Origin: Gammaproteobacteria bacterium | Lineage (GTDB): Bacteria > Pseudomonadota > Gammaproteobacteria > JAADGQ01 | Assembly (NCBI GenBank): GCA_015490755.1 | Contig: WFXF01000076.1 | Span: 36,251-100,250 of the forward strand | DNA length: 64,000 bases | Direction of reading: 5' to 3' | In this document: positions 8,222 to 18,547 of the stretch, in pieces | How the letters are laid out: the number at the start of each line of letters is the position of its first letter | Numbering within the stretch: position 1 is the first letter of the stretch | Program-made: the position numbers and the translations under genes | The notes under the pieces: model-generated | The model's database searches: none | Told to the model about the DNA's origin: nothing | Seen by the model: only the letters and a program-made list of their open reading frames with translations

Positions 8222-9271
8222 TTATTCGTCATCCATTAATAAGATTAGTTTTTTTATTCGCTTACGCTCTTTTTTAAGTTGCTCTTCTAATTCAGTAATT
8301 CTTCTTTCAAGAGTGGTTAACCGCTCTTCAAAATCGCTACTACTATTTTTTACAACAGGATTATTCAATACCTTTTCCTCTATTGAAGCACCTTTAGGCC
8401 GATCTTCAGTTTTCAGTGGCTCAGAAGCCACAATATATTCGACGGTCTCGTCTTTTAATGAACCCCCACCTTGAAGTGCTTTAACTGCTTGCTGAACGAG
8501 CTGTTCATCAAACTTTTTCACCTTATTTTTATATCCCAGCTGCAATGTACATTCACATAATGTATTGACTGTTTTTGGTACGCCTTGACTGTATTCATAG
8601 ATTTTTGCATAGGCAGCTCCATCAAATAGAGCCTCTCCTTGCCAACCTGCATGCTGAAGACGGGAATCAACATATGCTCTTGTCTCTTCTTGAGACATGG
8701 CTTCCAATTGATAAGCTGCAATCACACGTTGTCGCAGTTGTTCTAACCTTTCATCCTGCAAAGTTGCTTTAAAATCTGTGTGACCCAGCAAAAAGGTCTG
8801 TAAGAGTGCCCGGCCATCTAATGTAAAGTTTGAAAGCATTCTTAATTCTTCAAGTAAGCGCATTGATAACCGTTGCACTTCATCTACAACAAGCAGCACT
8901 TGCTTTCCATTTTTGACTTGCTCAAGAAAAAAAGCTTCCAGATTTTTGAGCAACGTTGCCTTACTTAAGTTCTCATAAGGCAGAGAAAAAGCTTTTGTAA
9001 TGAGCCTTAAAGCCTCTTCAGCACTGGGTTTATCGAAAACAATTAATGCCGCAACAATATTGTCTCTGTTTAAGCTATGAAAAAAAACATGAGACAGCAT
9101 TGTTTTACCAACACCATGTTCTCCAGTAATCACGACAAAACCTTCTCTTTGCGTTAAGCCATAATGCAAATATGAAAGCGCCCGCTTTTGTCCACCACTT
9201 TCAAAAAAATAATTGGGATCATGATCTAATTGAAATGGTTTTTTTTTGAGATTATAAAATAGTCCATGCAT
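8222..9271 (-). CDS. XrtA-associated ATPase (ExeA/GspA-like AAA)
   Basis: A 349-residue AAA-type ATPase related to ExeA/GspA, of the subgroup found in exosortase A polysaccharide loci. Walker A is GEHGVGKT near residues 50-57 and Walker B is LLVVDEVQ near 125. The N-terminal MHGLFYNLKKKPFQLDHDP is typical of the ExeA group. The last 45 residues (LTTLERRITELEEQLKKERK onward) form a coiled coil, an extension suggesting oligomerisation or partner binding. ATG at 9271 has an AGGTGAG ribosome site. Its exact role in polymer secretion is not established for the family; energy coupling or assembly of the envelope complex is inferred. Confidence 0.9.
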   Translation of the reverse strand: MHGLFYNLKKKPFQLDHDPNYFFESGGQKRALSYLHYGLTQREGFVVITGEHGVGKTMLSHVFFHSLNRDNIVAALIVFDKPSAEEALRLITKAFSLPYENLSKATLLKNLEAFFLEQVKNGKQVLLVVDEVQRLSMRLLEELRMLSNFTLDGRALLQTFLLGHTDFKATLQDERLEQLRQRVIAAYQLEAMSQEETRAYVDSRLQHAGWQGEALFDGAAYAKIYEYSQGVPKTVNTLCECTLQLGYKNKVKKFDEQLVQQAVKALQGGGSLKDETVEYIVASEPLKTEDRPKGASIEEKVLNNPVVKNSSSDFEERLTTLERRITELEEQLKKERKRIKKLILLMDDE

Positions 9272-9310
9272 TTTTATCTCACCTGATTTTTATATATTTG
9301 AATAGCGATC

Positions 9311-10741
9311 TTACCATTCCAGATTAATACTACTGTTTATATAGTTTTCAATATAATTCTGGTTTATTAATGGCCCTTTACTATCGGCATAAGAGTAGCT
9401 CAATAATAGTGACGCATTTTTTGCCAAACTGTGTTCAATAGAAAGGTGACTATATTTAATCTGACTCTCTCCGACCTGAATTGAATTAGCCTGCCTCTGG
9501 ATTTGAGCAGCAAGTGTAAATTTTGTATCCCGTGTTAAACGCTTTTTCCAATACAACTCCACACCTTTATGTTTAGTGGAACCTATGTTGACTATACCAG
9601 GAACAGATGCGTTGGTCTGATTTTCCATTTGTTCGAAAAAACTTTCAATACCAATACGATTCCCACCTGTATCATACCCCACTTCGAACTTTGCTCTTTT
9701 TCTGATATAGGCATCTGCATTCAGCCCCAATGCATTGAATGACGGCGGCATGACTATTCCCGTATCATCAAAAGCCTTTATTGTACTTTGAACCTGCGAT
9801 ATATTTACAATATCTTCATTATAATTGAACAACTGCTCCAACTTTCGGGAACGGTGTCTGATATCGAGAAAGTAACTCTCACCATAAAACCGCTTACCTG
9901 CCCCTATTTTTAATCGTGTGCGCTGACCGGGTGTCCATATAAATCCACTCATCCATAAACGACCCACCGGTCGATCTTTTGCCCCAGTAAATTCATAATT
10001 ATTATTTTCATAGCCTATATCACCATATAGTGCGAAACTTCTGGAAAACCTGTACTGAAGCAATATATTAGATTTTTCCAAACGAATATCAGAAACAATA
10101 TCTGTTTCATACTCTATATCACTTCTTGAATAGTCCAGTGCCCAATTGAACCCACTTTTCTGCAACATCGAATCCAGATGCACTGAAACTGTCTGATTGA
10201 TATTATCAAGTGAGGATTTTTCATATACAGCACTATCAAACTTGTAACGCAGTTCACTGTTAATTGAAGAATCAAATGTGTGTTTCAAATATGGGCTGAC
10301 ACTGAGATAGGTTTCGTCTCTGAAAAAGCCTGTAGAAGCACCGCTATTCCTATTATAAAAATACTCTGGAGAGATGACACCCTGCGTATACAAAATTGAG
10401 CCATCAACAAAAAGAGTATCACCTAAAACAGCTTTTGTTACATCAGATTGCAACTGATTGTATCTTACACTACGTTCACTATTTTCAGAGTAAAAAATAT
10501 TCTGCAAACGATATTTAGCCATCAGTGTATGGGTTCTACCTTCACTTAAAATTAAAAACCCTGGATTCACTTCAAAGATTGCTTCAGCGATTTCATTCTC
10601 TTTTATTTGCAGTTGAATATTATCGGAATAACCAACTCCTGCCGTCAATTGAGGTGTAAATGTTGTGCTGGCTCCAATATTGGCCGCACTCAAAAAAAGC
10701 AAACAAGCTAGAGCTATTCTCAATTTAAAACTCCGATCCAA
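9311..10741 (-). CDS. PEP-CTERM system-associated outer-membrane beta-barrel protein
   Basis: A 476-residue protein with an N-terminal signal peptide (RIALACLLFLSAANIGAS) and a body of alternating hydrophobic/polar strands rich in aromatics, ending with the beta-barrel type terminus INLEW. It matches the outer-membrane protein family conserved in exosortase A loci (TIGR03016-like). The predicted role is an outer-membrane channel or structural component for polymer export. It lies between the tyrosine kinase and the ATPase genes, the standard position. Assignment rests on position, signal peptide and barrel-like pattern rather than catalytic motifs. Confidence 0.85.
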   Translation of the reverse strand: MDRSFKLRIALACLLFLSAANIGASTTFTPQLTAGVGYSDNIQLQIKENEIAEAIFEVNPGFLILSEGRTHTLMAKYRLQNIFYSENSERSVRYNQLQSDVTKAVLGDTLFVDGSILYTQGVISPEYFYNRNSGASTGFFRDETYLSVSPYLKHTFDSSINSELRYKFDSAVYEKSSLDNINQTVSVHLDSMLQKSGFNWALDYSRSDIEYETDIVSDIRLEKSNILLQYRFSRSFALYGDIGYENNNYEFTGAKDRPVGRLWMSGFIWTPGQRTRLKIGAGKRFYGESYFLDIRHRSRKLEQLFNYNEDIVNISQVQSTIKAFDDTGIVMPPSFNALGLNADAYIRKRAKFEVGYDTGGNRIGIESFFEQMENQTNASVPGIVNIGSTKHKGVELYWKKRLTRDTKFTLAAQIQRQANSIQVGESQIKYSHLSIEHSLAKNASLLLSYSYADSKGPLINQNYIENYINSSINLEW

Positions 10742-10788
10742 ACTACTTTAATATAATCAGAAATTATTTTATGGCGTTAATGAGTGTG

Positions 10789-11682
10789 CTATTGCTTGGC
10801 ATAACCGTAGCCATAGCCATAACGACCATACCCATAGCTTGATCCTTTTAGCTCAATACGATTCTTATTTAAAATCAGTCCTATTATTTTAGATTGATCA
10901 AGCAGCTGTAGTGCATCTTTAACAGCCTGTTGATGAGTCTTTTCCGCTTCAACAACCATGAATATCTGACCCATTTTTTCAGCTAAGACAGCCGCTTCAG
11001 TAGTCACTAGCAGTGGTGGTGAATCAAAAATAACAATTCGATCTGGAAAACGTTTCGCCAGCTCATCAATCAAATCATCCATGCGTTCACTTGACAAGAG
11101 TTCTGTTGCATGCTGATGAGTACGCCCCGCAGGTAAAATTTTTAATTTGGGCACATCAGAATTTAATATGACATCAGAAAGTGCAGACACGTCTCCAGCT
11201 AAAAACTCCACCAAACCGGAATCAATATTTTCAATACCCAAATCTTTTGCTACAGATGGATTTGCAACATCGGCATCAACTAATAAAACAGTTTTATCCT
11301 GCTCCATCGCAATACTCATCGCGAGGTTAATTGCAGAAAAGGTCTTACCTTCATTAGGCAAAGAGCTTGTTACCATTATAATATTAGGATGATCGACTTT
11401 CTTTGCGCCACGCCCTGATACATTCATCAACAAATGACGCTTGATGCGTCTAAACTCTTCAGTAATCAAGCTTCGACCCGAGTCCATTGTTATCATTCCA
11501 GATTCTTTTAATTTATCCAGAATTTTAACACTGACTTGATTATGGTTACTGCTGCCTTGCTGCTCACCTATCAATAGTTCTGCTTCAGATAACTGAGACT
11601 TGCTATTTTTGGTGATCAGTTTTTTTGTCGATTCGATATCATCTTCTATTAATCGATCGATCGCACGTTCAATAATACTCAT
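10789..11682 (-). CDS. XrtA-associated bacterial tyrosine autokinase (BY-kinase)
   Basis: A 297-residue cytoplasmic BY-kinase controlling polymer length and export together with the chain-length protein encoded just upstream. The Walker A motif SSLPNEGKTFSAINLA lies near residues 106-121, Walker A' VLLVDADVANP near 135 and Walker B RIVIFDSPPLL near 215. The extreme C-terminus is a tyrosine cluster, SYGYGRYGYGYGYAKQ, with six tyrosines in 16 residues, the expected autophosphorylation tail. The gene is 56 bases downstream of the chain-length gene. A cognate phosphatase is probably the domain fused to the deacetylase at 4544-6136. Confidence 0.93.
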   Translation of the reverse strand: MSIIERAIDRLIEDDIESTKKLITKNSKSQLSEAELLIGEQQGSSNHNQVSVKILDKLKESGMITMDSGRSLITEEFRRIKRHLLMNVSGRGAKKVDHPNIIMVTSSLPNEGKTFSAINLAMSIAMEQDKTVLLVDADVANPSVAKDLGIENIDSGLVEFLAGDVSALSDVILNSDVPKLKILPAGRTHQHATELLSSERMDDLIDELAKRFPDRIVIFDSPPLLVTTEAAVLAEKMGQIFMVVEAEKTHQQAVKDALQLLDQSKIIGLILNKNRIELKGSSYGYGRYGYGYGYAKQ

Positions 11683-11738
11683 TGGCCTACACTCTGAAAA
11701 AATAACGATTACAATTTATCTAAAATAAAATTCACATT

Positions 11739-13256
11739 CTAAGGCCAAAACTGTACTGCAACCACTATTCCATATACAGCAAACAGAGCCAATACGGCTA
11801 ATGAAAAAATTATGAAATTAGATTTTTTCTTCGATAACTGTGAGTCATCCCATACCATTGAGATACTACCGTATACAGGCAGACCCGTACCACTGGATAA
11901 TTCAGTGGCGCTATCGAAAGTAGATCTGACTTGAGATAAAAATAGTGCGAAAGCAATACCTCCTCCTAAACCAGCAAGTAGCACCAGAGACATAAACAAC
12001 GGTCGATTTGGCCCAACAGGAACAAGTGGTACAACAGGCGGGTCAATTACTTTAAACTGTATATCATCAACACTTTGAGACGCATCCCTTGAAATTTTTG
12101 CAGCCTCCCTACGGCTTACAAGCCCATCATAATTTTCTTTATTGATTTTATAATCACGATTAAGCTTCAACAAATCAGCTTCCACTTGGGGAACTGTATC
12201 TACCAATTTATTCAAACCAGATACTTTACGCTCTAACTCTCTTTTCCGTGCTCTTAACGCCCCGACTTCAGCTTCAACTTTACCCAGCTCTATTTTTAAC
12301 TCCTGATATATGGGGTTTTCCACACCAATGTGATTACTTGCTTTAGGATTTAGTAATTCATCCTCTTGCTGCTTTTTCAATATATCGATCTTCTGCTTAA
12401 CTGCAATAACATCCGGGTGTCTATCAGTGAATTGCAGCATCAAGGCATCCCGTTTCTGCTCTAAATCAGAAATTTGATCCATCAGCATACTGACCGTTTC
12501 GTTTGTACTCGCCTGCACTATTGATGAAACATCGGATAATTGTGATTTGAGGGCTTCACGACGCTGAATCGCTTCACTCAGCAGTAATTTTGCTTGATCC
12601 AAATCATCGATTGCTTTTTGAATTTTTGCAAAGTATCCGCCTGCTTCTGTTGGCATCAAACCCACATTAGAGCGTTTAAACTCTTTCAAACGCTCTTCTG
12701 CTGCCTCTAGTTTAACCTTATACTCCTGAATCTGCTCATCAAGAAAATCCTCTGTCAATGCAGTGTCTTTACGTGTCGCCCCCAAGGTATTTTCAACAAA
12801 AATAGTAAGCAATGACTCGACGACACGCTTGGCTAATTCGGGATCAGTGTTCTGATAGCGAATGATATAAATATTGTCTCTAGAACTACCTGTCACTTCA
12901 ATTTTTGAAGCCAATACTGCGAGTAAACGCTCTTTTTCTTCAGGTGTATGTACATCTAAATCAAGGTCTGTATCTCGAGCAACTTTTTCCAGATTAGGCC
13001 GACTCAACAAAGTTTGCTGCGATGTCAGTGCGACCTGCCTTCTCATATCAGAATCTACAGCCAACCCTTTCAAAACAGGCCTCAACATTGATTGTGTATC
13101 CAGGAATATACGAGCCATCGATTCATATTTATCCGGCATAGTCGCTACAGTTGCCCACCCAGCAGCACATATAGCCGCCGCAATACCCAATGCGATCCAT
13201 CGCCTGCGCCAAACCTTCCATGCATACCGCTGTATTTGTTCAATATTTTCACGCAT
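11739..13256 (-). CDS. XrtA system polysaccharide chain-length determinant (Wzz-like)
   Basis: A 505-residue inner-membrane polysaccharide co-polymerase. The Wzz domain starts after an N-terminal membrane segment (IALGIAAAICAAGWATVAT, about residues 21-39), followed by a long periplasmic region with heavy coiled coil (about residues 165-400; for example EEKQ-rich EDFLDEQIQEYKVKLEAAEE). Two further hydrophobic stretches occur near 425-445 and 482-502. It lacks a cytoplasmic kinase domain; the kinase is the separate downstream gene. ATG at 13256. It lies 62 bases after the export lipoprotein gene, forming the usual export-chain length-kinase triad. Confidence 0.92.
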   Translation of the reverse strand: MRENIEQIQRYAWKVWRRRWIALGIAAAICAAGWATVATMPDKYESMARIFLDTQSMLRPVLKGLAVDSDMRRQVALTSQQTLLSRPNLEKVARDTDLDLDVHTPEEKERLLAVLASKIEVTGSSRDNIYIIRYQNTDPELAKRVVESLLTIFVENTLGATRKDTALTEDFLDEQIQEYKVKLEAAEERLKEFKRSNVGLMPTEAGGYFAKIQKAIDDLDQAKLLLSEAIQRREALKSQLSDVSSIVQASTNETVSMLMDQISDLEQKRDALMLQFTDRHPDVIAVKQKIDILKKQQEDELLNPKASNHIGVENPIYQELKIELGKVEAEVGALRARKRELERKVSGLNKLVDTVPQVEADLLKLNRDYKINKENYDGLVSRREAAKISRDASQSVDDIQFKVIDPPVVPLVPVGPNRPLFMSLVLLAGLGGGIAFALFLSQVRSTFDSATELSSGTGLPVYGSISMVWDDSQLSKKKSNFIIFSLAVLALFAVYGIVVAVQFWP

Positions 13257-13318
13257 TATGCTTTAAAAACCTTTAACTGTTTTTTCATTTTTCCAACCGG
13301 ATACAACACAACAGTACC

Positions 13319-13933
13319 TCAAAACCATGCTTCAGGAATGATCAGAATATCACCCGCTTGCATCTCTACATTGGCATCAATGTGACCACCACGCATCAAA
13401 TCTTCAAGGCGTACCTGGAACTCCTGCGACTTGCCATTCACTTTACGCACGATACGCGCTTCATTCCCTGCCGCAAACTCGGTAAGACCGCCCACAGCAA
13501 TCATCACATCCAGCACTGTCATTTTATTTCGATACGGCAATGCTCCTGGTTTTGCAGCTTCTCCGACAATACGAATCTGTTGCAAATAAGTTCCCGAAAA
13601 CTGGGATACAATCACTGTCACTACAGGGTCTTTAATATAAGTTGACAAAACTCCTTCAATATCTCGAGCCAACTGTGTGGGTGTTTTTCCACTGGCGATC
13701 ATATCTTCAACAAGAGGTGTTGAAATTCGCCCATCAGGCCTGACGGGAACAGTGACAGAAACGTCAGGATTACGCCATACGAAGATATCAATGATATCTC
13801 CCGGCCCCACCAAATAATCCGATTTTATAGCGGTTTTTCCAAGGTTTTTAGGAGCCAGTGGAATATTGTAATTTGCACAGCCTGCAATAAAAACCGTCAA
13901 CAGGCAAAGAGCGACTAACTGTATTTTTCTCAT
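13319..13933 (-). CDS. XrtA polysaccharide export outer-membrane lipoprotein (Wza-like)
   Basis: A 204-residue polysaccharide export protein. It has a lipoprotein signal with the lipobox FIAGC (Cys at residue 19) and a Poly_export domain beginning DYLVGPGDIIDIFVWRNPD, followed by a SLBB-like domain around IRIVGEAAKPGALPYRNKMT. The protein forms the periplasmic/outer-membrane conduit for the polymer, and is shorter than E. coli Wza, as usual for the exosortase A group. The beta-barrel protein at 9311 may complete the outer-membrane channel (inference). It is preceded by a 105-base gap after prsT that could hold a promoter, but none is convincing. Confidence 0.92.
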   Translation of the reverse strand: MRKIQLVALCLLTVFIAGCANYNIPLAPKNLGKTAIKSDYLVGPGDIIDIFVWRNPDVSVTVPVRPDGRISTPLVEDMIASGKTPTQLARDIEGVLSTYIKDPVVTVIVSQFSGTYLQQIRIVGEAAKPGALPYRNKMTVLDVMIAVGGLTEFAAGNEARIVRKVNGKSQEFQVRLEDLMRGGHIDANVEMQAGDILIIPEAWF

Positions 13934-14038
13934 TAATAAATTCCTTACGAATACTTCAAAACCTTAATCAATATACTTTAATCCTTACATACTTGATCCA
14001 CCGAACTCAAGTAAGTACATACCACTACATCTTCATTT

Positions 14039-16849
14039 TTACAATTGGTCGAAAAGCGATTGAGCACTATCGATTTCACCAAATGTTTTACTTGCAGAGG
14101 AGTTAATAAGTTCCAACAATGTTTCTCGAGCCTCATCTGTTTTACCTGATTTGGCTAGAGCAACCGCTAGATGATAACGGGTATCGGGAATATGTGGCGC
14201 CAGCACCAAAGCTTCTCGTAATATCTTTTCACCACGTTTGATTTCACCTTTTTGCACCAAAATCCAACCTAAAGTATCAAGAATGGCACCATTTTCAGGC
14301 TGAAGCCGTGATGCTTTTTCTGCATAATCGAGTGCTTTTGAGTCACCCTGTTTATGTAATAACAAAGCCAGATTATTTAACGCAAAAGCATTATTTTCAT
14401 CTCTTTTCAAAATGTATTCATAATGTGGCTGAGCAAGATCATATTGCTCCATTTGCTGATAAACACTTGCCAACTCCAACCGCCCACGCACATCACCTGG
14501 TTGCGCTTTGAGCCACCCTGTCATTAGCTTGATGGCAGACTTTTGTTGATTTGCTTTATTTAAAGCGATAAATGTTTTTGATGCCAATAAACCATTTGGT
14601 TCTTTTTTAAAAGCTTTCTGAAAAACCTTTGAAGCCTCTGCAAACTTATGCTGGGCCATCAGTAAATCACCTTCAAGTATATGCGCTGCATTCATATCAG
14701 GTGCGCTCTTTTTTAAATTTTTTACGACAACAGATGCAGCTTCCGGTCTATTATCAGAGAGTTCCAGACGCACGAGCAGTGATGCCGCCGGAAAAAACTT
14801 CGGCTCCACCTTCAATGCTTTTTTCAAAGAACGCCGCGCCTCACTCAAACTGTTTTGCTGTAATTGCAAACGGCCTAAACTTAACCAGGCCAAGGCTGAC
14901 TCTGGATTTTCATTAACAAGCGCCTGATATGTTGAAACCGCTTGTTGCGAGTTCCCGGCAGCAAATTGAGCTTTTCCCAGAATCAGCAAAGCATCAGCTG
15001 ATTTGGTTCCAATAGAAACGGCCTCTGCAGCCAAAGTTACTGCTTTCTCAGGTTCACCTTTATACAAATAGTAGTTAGCTAAAAGCAGACGAGGTTGAAC
15101 TGCAGAAGCATCAGATTTTCGTGCTTTTTCAAGCCATTCTAGTGCACCTTTTTCATCACCTTGCTGGATTGCTAACCGTGATAGCGCTATCATTGAACCA
15201 GTATGGTCAGGTTTCCATTGCAAAATACGTTCATAACGACGGCTTGCTGCATCAAGCTTTCCATCGTTTTGGTCACTGCGTGCTAAATTAATCGCTGCGG
15301 GTAAATACTCTTTTTTTACTTTCAGAGCTTTTTCAAAATAGTGCCGTGCATCTTCTTTTTTGCCCAGTTCAAGATAAACAACACCAACAAGGTTTAAGTA
15401 GATCGGACTATTTTCAGATTTCTTTAATAATTTTTTTGCAGCAGTGAGTGCTTGCTGACTCTTTTTATGTTGTAAGTGTGCCAACACCAATAAAGTTCCC
15501 GCTTTTTCCTGAGCTTCACCCGACTCGACAACTTTGGTTAACTCTTTAACTCCCTTGTTATATTGACCTTCTGCCAAATAGGCTCTCGCCAAGCCAATAC
15601 GTACCTCGGAATTATCAGGTTCGACTGCCAGAGCTTTTTTGAAATAAGCCACACCTTGTACAGCATCACCACCATGCATTGCAACTTGCCCAACCATTGC
15701 CAATAATTGTGTATCATCAGGCGCTTGTACTAATGCACCGCTTAAAGCCTCCATTGCCAATTCGGGTTGATCTTGCTTCATTCGCGTTTCTGCCAGCAGT
15801 TTACGTGCCGGAACATGATCGGGTCTGGCCGCCACAAAGCGACTTAAATATTCATCCGCTTGCTCCAGGTTCCCTTGTGAAAAATCAATCGCCCCTAACA
15901 GTAAAAAACTTGGTTTATGATCAGGCAGAACTTTAACAACCTGTAACAACTTCTCTTTTGCAATGTCAAAATCACCTTTATTATAGGCAATTTGAGCTCG
16001 AAAAAATTTAGGCATAGGATGATTTGGAAAATCCTTCAACAGAGCATTAACTTCACTTAATGCTCTGTTTTCCTGTTTTTGTGAAAGCAGAGTTTTAACC
16101 AGCCCCAAGCGCCCTTGAAGCTTCCAAAAAGCACCATCACCATAATCAACAACTGTTCTAAATGTCTGTTCAGCCATTGCATAATCTGCTGTCACGAAAG
16201 ACAAATCACCTTTTATCAACCAGGCCTCCCAATTGCTTTCATCCACTTCAAGTGCATGTTCAATCTGTTTTTTTGCTCCAGCATAATTACTACCTTTAAT
16301 TTCCAGCTTAGCTAAACCCAGTAGTGCCTCACTCAAATCTGCTGATTGCTCAAGTGCCTGTTGATATGCCTGCCGAGCCGATTCAAGTTTATTCAATCCG
16401 AAAAAGGCTTCGCCTCGAATAGCTAATAACTTCGCATTAATCTCTTTTGAATAATCGTTTGATACATTCACTTCATCAAGCACTCTTTTGAAAGCACTCT
16501 GATAAAGGAGCGATCTTCCTAAATAAACTGGAAGCAATTCATTCGAAAAGCCTCCATTCAATGCATGCCGTAACTCCTTTTCTGCATTTTCACCTTGACG
16601 AATAAAGAGATAAGTTTCACCTAATAAAAAGCGTGCCTCTGTATTCCCGGGGTTTTGGCGTAATGCATTTTTAAATTCTATTACTGCGGCACTCCAATCA
16701 CTTTTTGACTGGTACTCTTTGGCTTTTTGAATGTGTTCAACATCGGTCATTGAAGTTCCACAACCTGCCAATAACAATAGACTTACCAACACCAGACAAT
16801 AAACTTTAAACCGACAGTTACTAACCTGTTTCTTCATATATATAGCCAC
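14039..16849 (-). CDS. prsT: PEP-CTERM system TPR-repeat lipoprotein PrsT
   Basis: A 936-residue lipoprotein made of about 25 tetratricopeptide repeats. The signal ends in the lipobox LLLLAGC (Cys near residue 30), then repeats such as EARFLLGETYLFIRQGENAEKEL continue to the C-terminus. PrsT is a hallmark of exosortase A exopolysaccharide loci and probably scaffolds the secretion machinery in the periplasm. The longest frame begins with GTG at 16849, but the ATG at 16837 (MKKQVSNCRF) gives a more normal lipoprotein signal and is preferred. It lies 37 bases after xrtA. Length is typical. Confidence 0.92.
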   Translation of the reverse strand: MAIYMKKQVSNCRFKVYCLVLVSLLLLAGCGTSMTDVEHIQKAKEYQSKSDWSAAVIEFKNALRQNPGNTEARFLLGETYLFIRQGENAEKELRHALNGGFSNELLPVYLGRSLLYQSAFKRVLDEVNVSNDYSKEINAKLLAIRGEAFFGLNKLESARQAYQQALEQSADLSEALLGLAKLEIKGSNYAGAKKQIEHALEVDESNWEAWLIKGDLSFVTADYAMAEQTFRTVVDYGDGAFWKLQGRLGLVKTLLSQKQENRALSEVNALLKDFPNHPMPKFFRAQIAYNKGDFDIAKEKLLQVVKVLPDHKPSFLLLGAIDFSQGNLEQADEYLSRFVAARPDHVPARKLLAETRMKQDQPELAMEALSGALVQAPDDTQLLAMVGQVAMHGGDAVQGVAYFKKALAVEPDNSEVRIGLARAYLAEGQYNKGVKELTKVVESGEAQEKAGTLLVLAHLQHKKSQQALTAAKKLLKKSENSPIYLNLVGVVYLELGKKEDARHYFEKALKVKKEYLPAAINLARSDQNDGKLDAASRRYERILQWKPDHTGSMIALSRLAIQQGDEKGALEWLEKARKSDASAVQPRLLLANYYLYKGEPEKAVTLAAEAVSIGTKSADALLILGKAQFAAGNSQQAVSTYQALVNENPESALAWLSLGRLQLQQNSLSEARRSLKKALKVEPKFFPAASLLVRLELSDNRPEAASVVVKNLKKSAPDMNAAHILEGDLLMAQHKFAEASKVFQKAFKKEPNGLLASKTFIALNKANQQKSAIKLMTGWLKAQPGDVRGRLELASVYQQMEQYDLAQPHYEYILKRDENNAFALNNLALLLHKQGDSKALDYAEKASRLQPENGAILDTLGWILVQKGEIKRGEKILREALVLAPHIPDTRYHLAVALAKSGKTDEARETLLELINSSASKTFGEIDSAQSLFDQL

Positions 16850-16886
16850 GCTTAACCACTCCCTTTAACCTCTGAATGTAAATTTT

Positions 16887-18431
16887 TTATATACCATCAA
16901 TTGTTTTTTCATAGATAACCAGACTATCCTCAAGAAACTGCCTCAAACTATTTTGACTTGTCTCATACGCAGTTCCCCGATCTACCGCAACCATAAAGAC
17001 TGTGATTTCCGGTTTTCCAAAAAATACACCTATAACATTTAAAGCTTTTGCAATGTATGGGTTAACGAGGCGCTGACCTTGAAGGTAATACCAACGCCAT
17101 ACAATTTTTTCTTTTCCTGAAAGTGACCTGATCAGACTCTCTTCCACATTAAGAGAGATACCTTCCGACAAAACAATCTCAGATTTTTTTTGAGAAAAAA
17201 CTTTCCACTGCTTACCGTCATAAACCTTGTTATCATCACTCACAGCTTCTCTACCCTGCTCTTGTCTGGCAAAATATGAGATATAGAGGGAGATTTTCTG
17301 ACTCTCATCACCTCTATACATCTTTGAGAAAACAACATCCCCTTGTTGAATCACTGGCTTCCAGGCTTCACTGTTACTTGCAGAGACTTCTTGCCAACCT
17401 GAAAAAGGAACCGGAAGATCTATTTCGTCAAGTGTACTGCTCCTATTTTTCATATCTGAATACGCAAATACAGCAGGGCCTGTCGCAACAGCAATAAATA
17501 ACAAAAATAAAATAAAAATATCTGGCGTTTTTTTCAATGGTGATTTCTGGTCTAAAAAATCCTTCTTTCGTGGTGACATATAGTTATAAAAATGATCGGG
17601 AAACAGGCGATTAGTTACAAATAGATAGGCAAAAAAACCCACCATAAAAAGTACCCACCCCAACGAAACATGCTCTACAGTAATAAAGTAATGCTGCATA
17701 GCAGTTTTCTGCCCCATCCAGATAATAATGAAAACCCGTAATATATTTGCAACAAAAGCAATTAAGGCAATACAAACAATATTAATCAGCCACGCGACTG
17801 GCACCATTCGATTAAACCACGACATCAAAACTGCTAACGTCACACCGACTACAAACTGATTCACCCCACTACATCCCGGTGTAACTTCAAAGACCCCAGC
17901 TGGAATCGTAATCAAAAAGCCATCTAAAAAAGCAGGTAAACCTGTTAAATTAAGTAAAGTATCGACTACCAGAGCTGTTCCTATTTGAAGTAAGCTACCA
18001 ACTTCTCCAAAAACAGGCATAACCAACAATAACAACAGAAGAGGAGTGAGAAAAAAAGATGCACTCTTCCAGCCCAGCAAACCATATAAAATAGAACCTA
18101 TCAACATCAAAAAGCTCAATAGCTGAACAATTTGAACATGCCCCAGCTTTGCTAAAAGCCATAAAAAAGAGACAAGCAAAATAAGTAAAGCACCACTTAG
18201 ACTTGGTTGCAAAACAATTTTATGGCTCAAGCTTCGCCATTGCTGTGCAAATACAAAAATGGCAATCCCAAGCATAAAAAAGCCGTGCGAATAGGGCGTT
18301 TCAAGTGTCATCGCCCATATATCCTGCAACGGGGTTAGCGTCGACCAGTAAAGCCAGACAGCCCATACAACAAGCAAAAACAGGATATTAACAGGCTTCA
18401 ACAATGCATTAATTTTTTCTTCTTTCATCAA
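16887..18431 (-). CDS. xrtA: Exosortase A with fused C-terminal EpsI domain
   Basis: A 514-residue inner-membrane cysteine protease/transpeptidase-like enzyme that processes PEP-CTERM proteins and is tied to exopolysaccharide production. About eight hydrophobic segments occupy residues 15-275. The catalytic triad is visible: Cys in PGCSGVNQF (about 187), Arg in NILRVF (about 232) and His in VEHVSLGW (about 254). Residues 310-514 are an EpsI domain (after the membrane segment ILFLLFIAVATGPAVFAY), a fusion common in the XrtA type. The longest frame starts at a TTG, but the adjacent ATG at 18428 is the likelier start. No PEP-CTERM substrate gene is found in this window. Confidence 0.95.
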   Translation of the reverse strand: MMKEEKINALLKPVNILFLLVVWAVWLYWSTLTPLQDIWAMTLETPYSHGFFMLGIAIFVFAQQWRSLSHKIVLQPSLSGALLILLVSFLWLLAKLGHVQIVQLLSFLMLIGSILYGLLGWKSASFFLTPLLLLLLVMPVFGEVGSLLQIGTALVVDTLLNLTGLPAFLDGFLITIPAGVFEVTPGCSGVNQFVVGVTLAVLMSWFNRMVPVAWLINIVCIALIAFVANILRVFIIIWMGQKTAMQHYFITVEHVSLGWVLFMVGFFAYLFVTNRLFPDHFYNYMSPRKKDFLDQKSPLKKTPDIFILFLLFIAVATGPAVFAYSDMKNRSSTLDEIDLPVPFSGWQEVSASNSEAWKPVIQQGDVVFSKMYRGDESQKISLYISYFARQEQGREAVSDDNKVYDGKQWKVFSQKKSEIVLSEGISLNVEESLIRSLSGKEKIVWRWYYLQGQRLVNPYIAKALNVIGVFFGKPEITVFMVAVDRGTAYETSQNSLRQFLEDSLVIYEKTIDGI

Positions 18432-18547
18432 TAAATAACAACAATCTGATTACTCATCCTGAATAAAACTCCAATTTGTACTGTATTTAAACCTGTATGA
18501 TTAACCCAGCTTATAATTATTGATTCAGGCATAGTATTTAAACAAAG

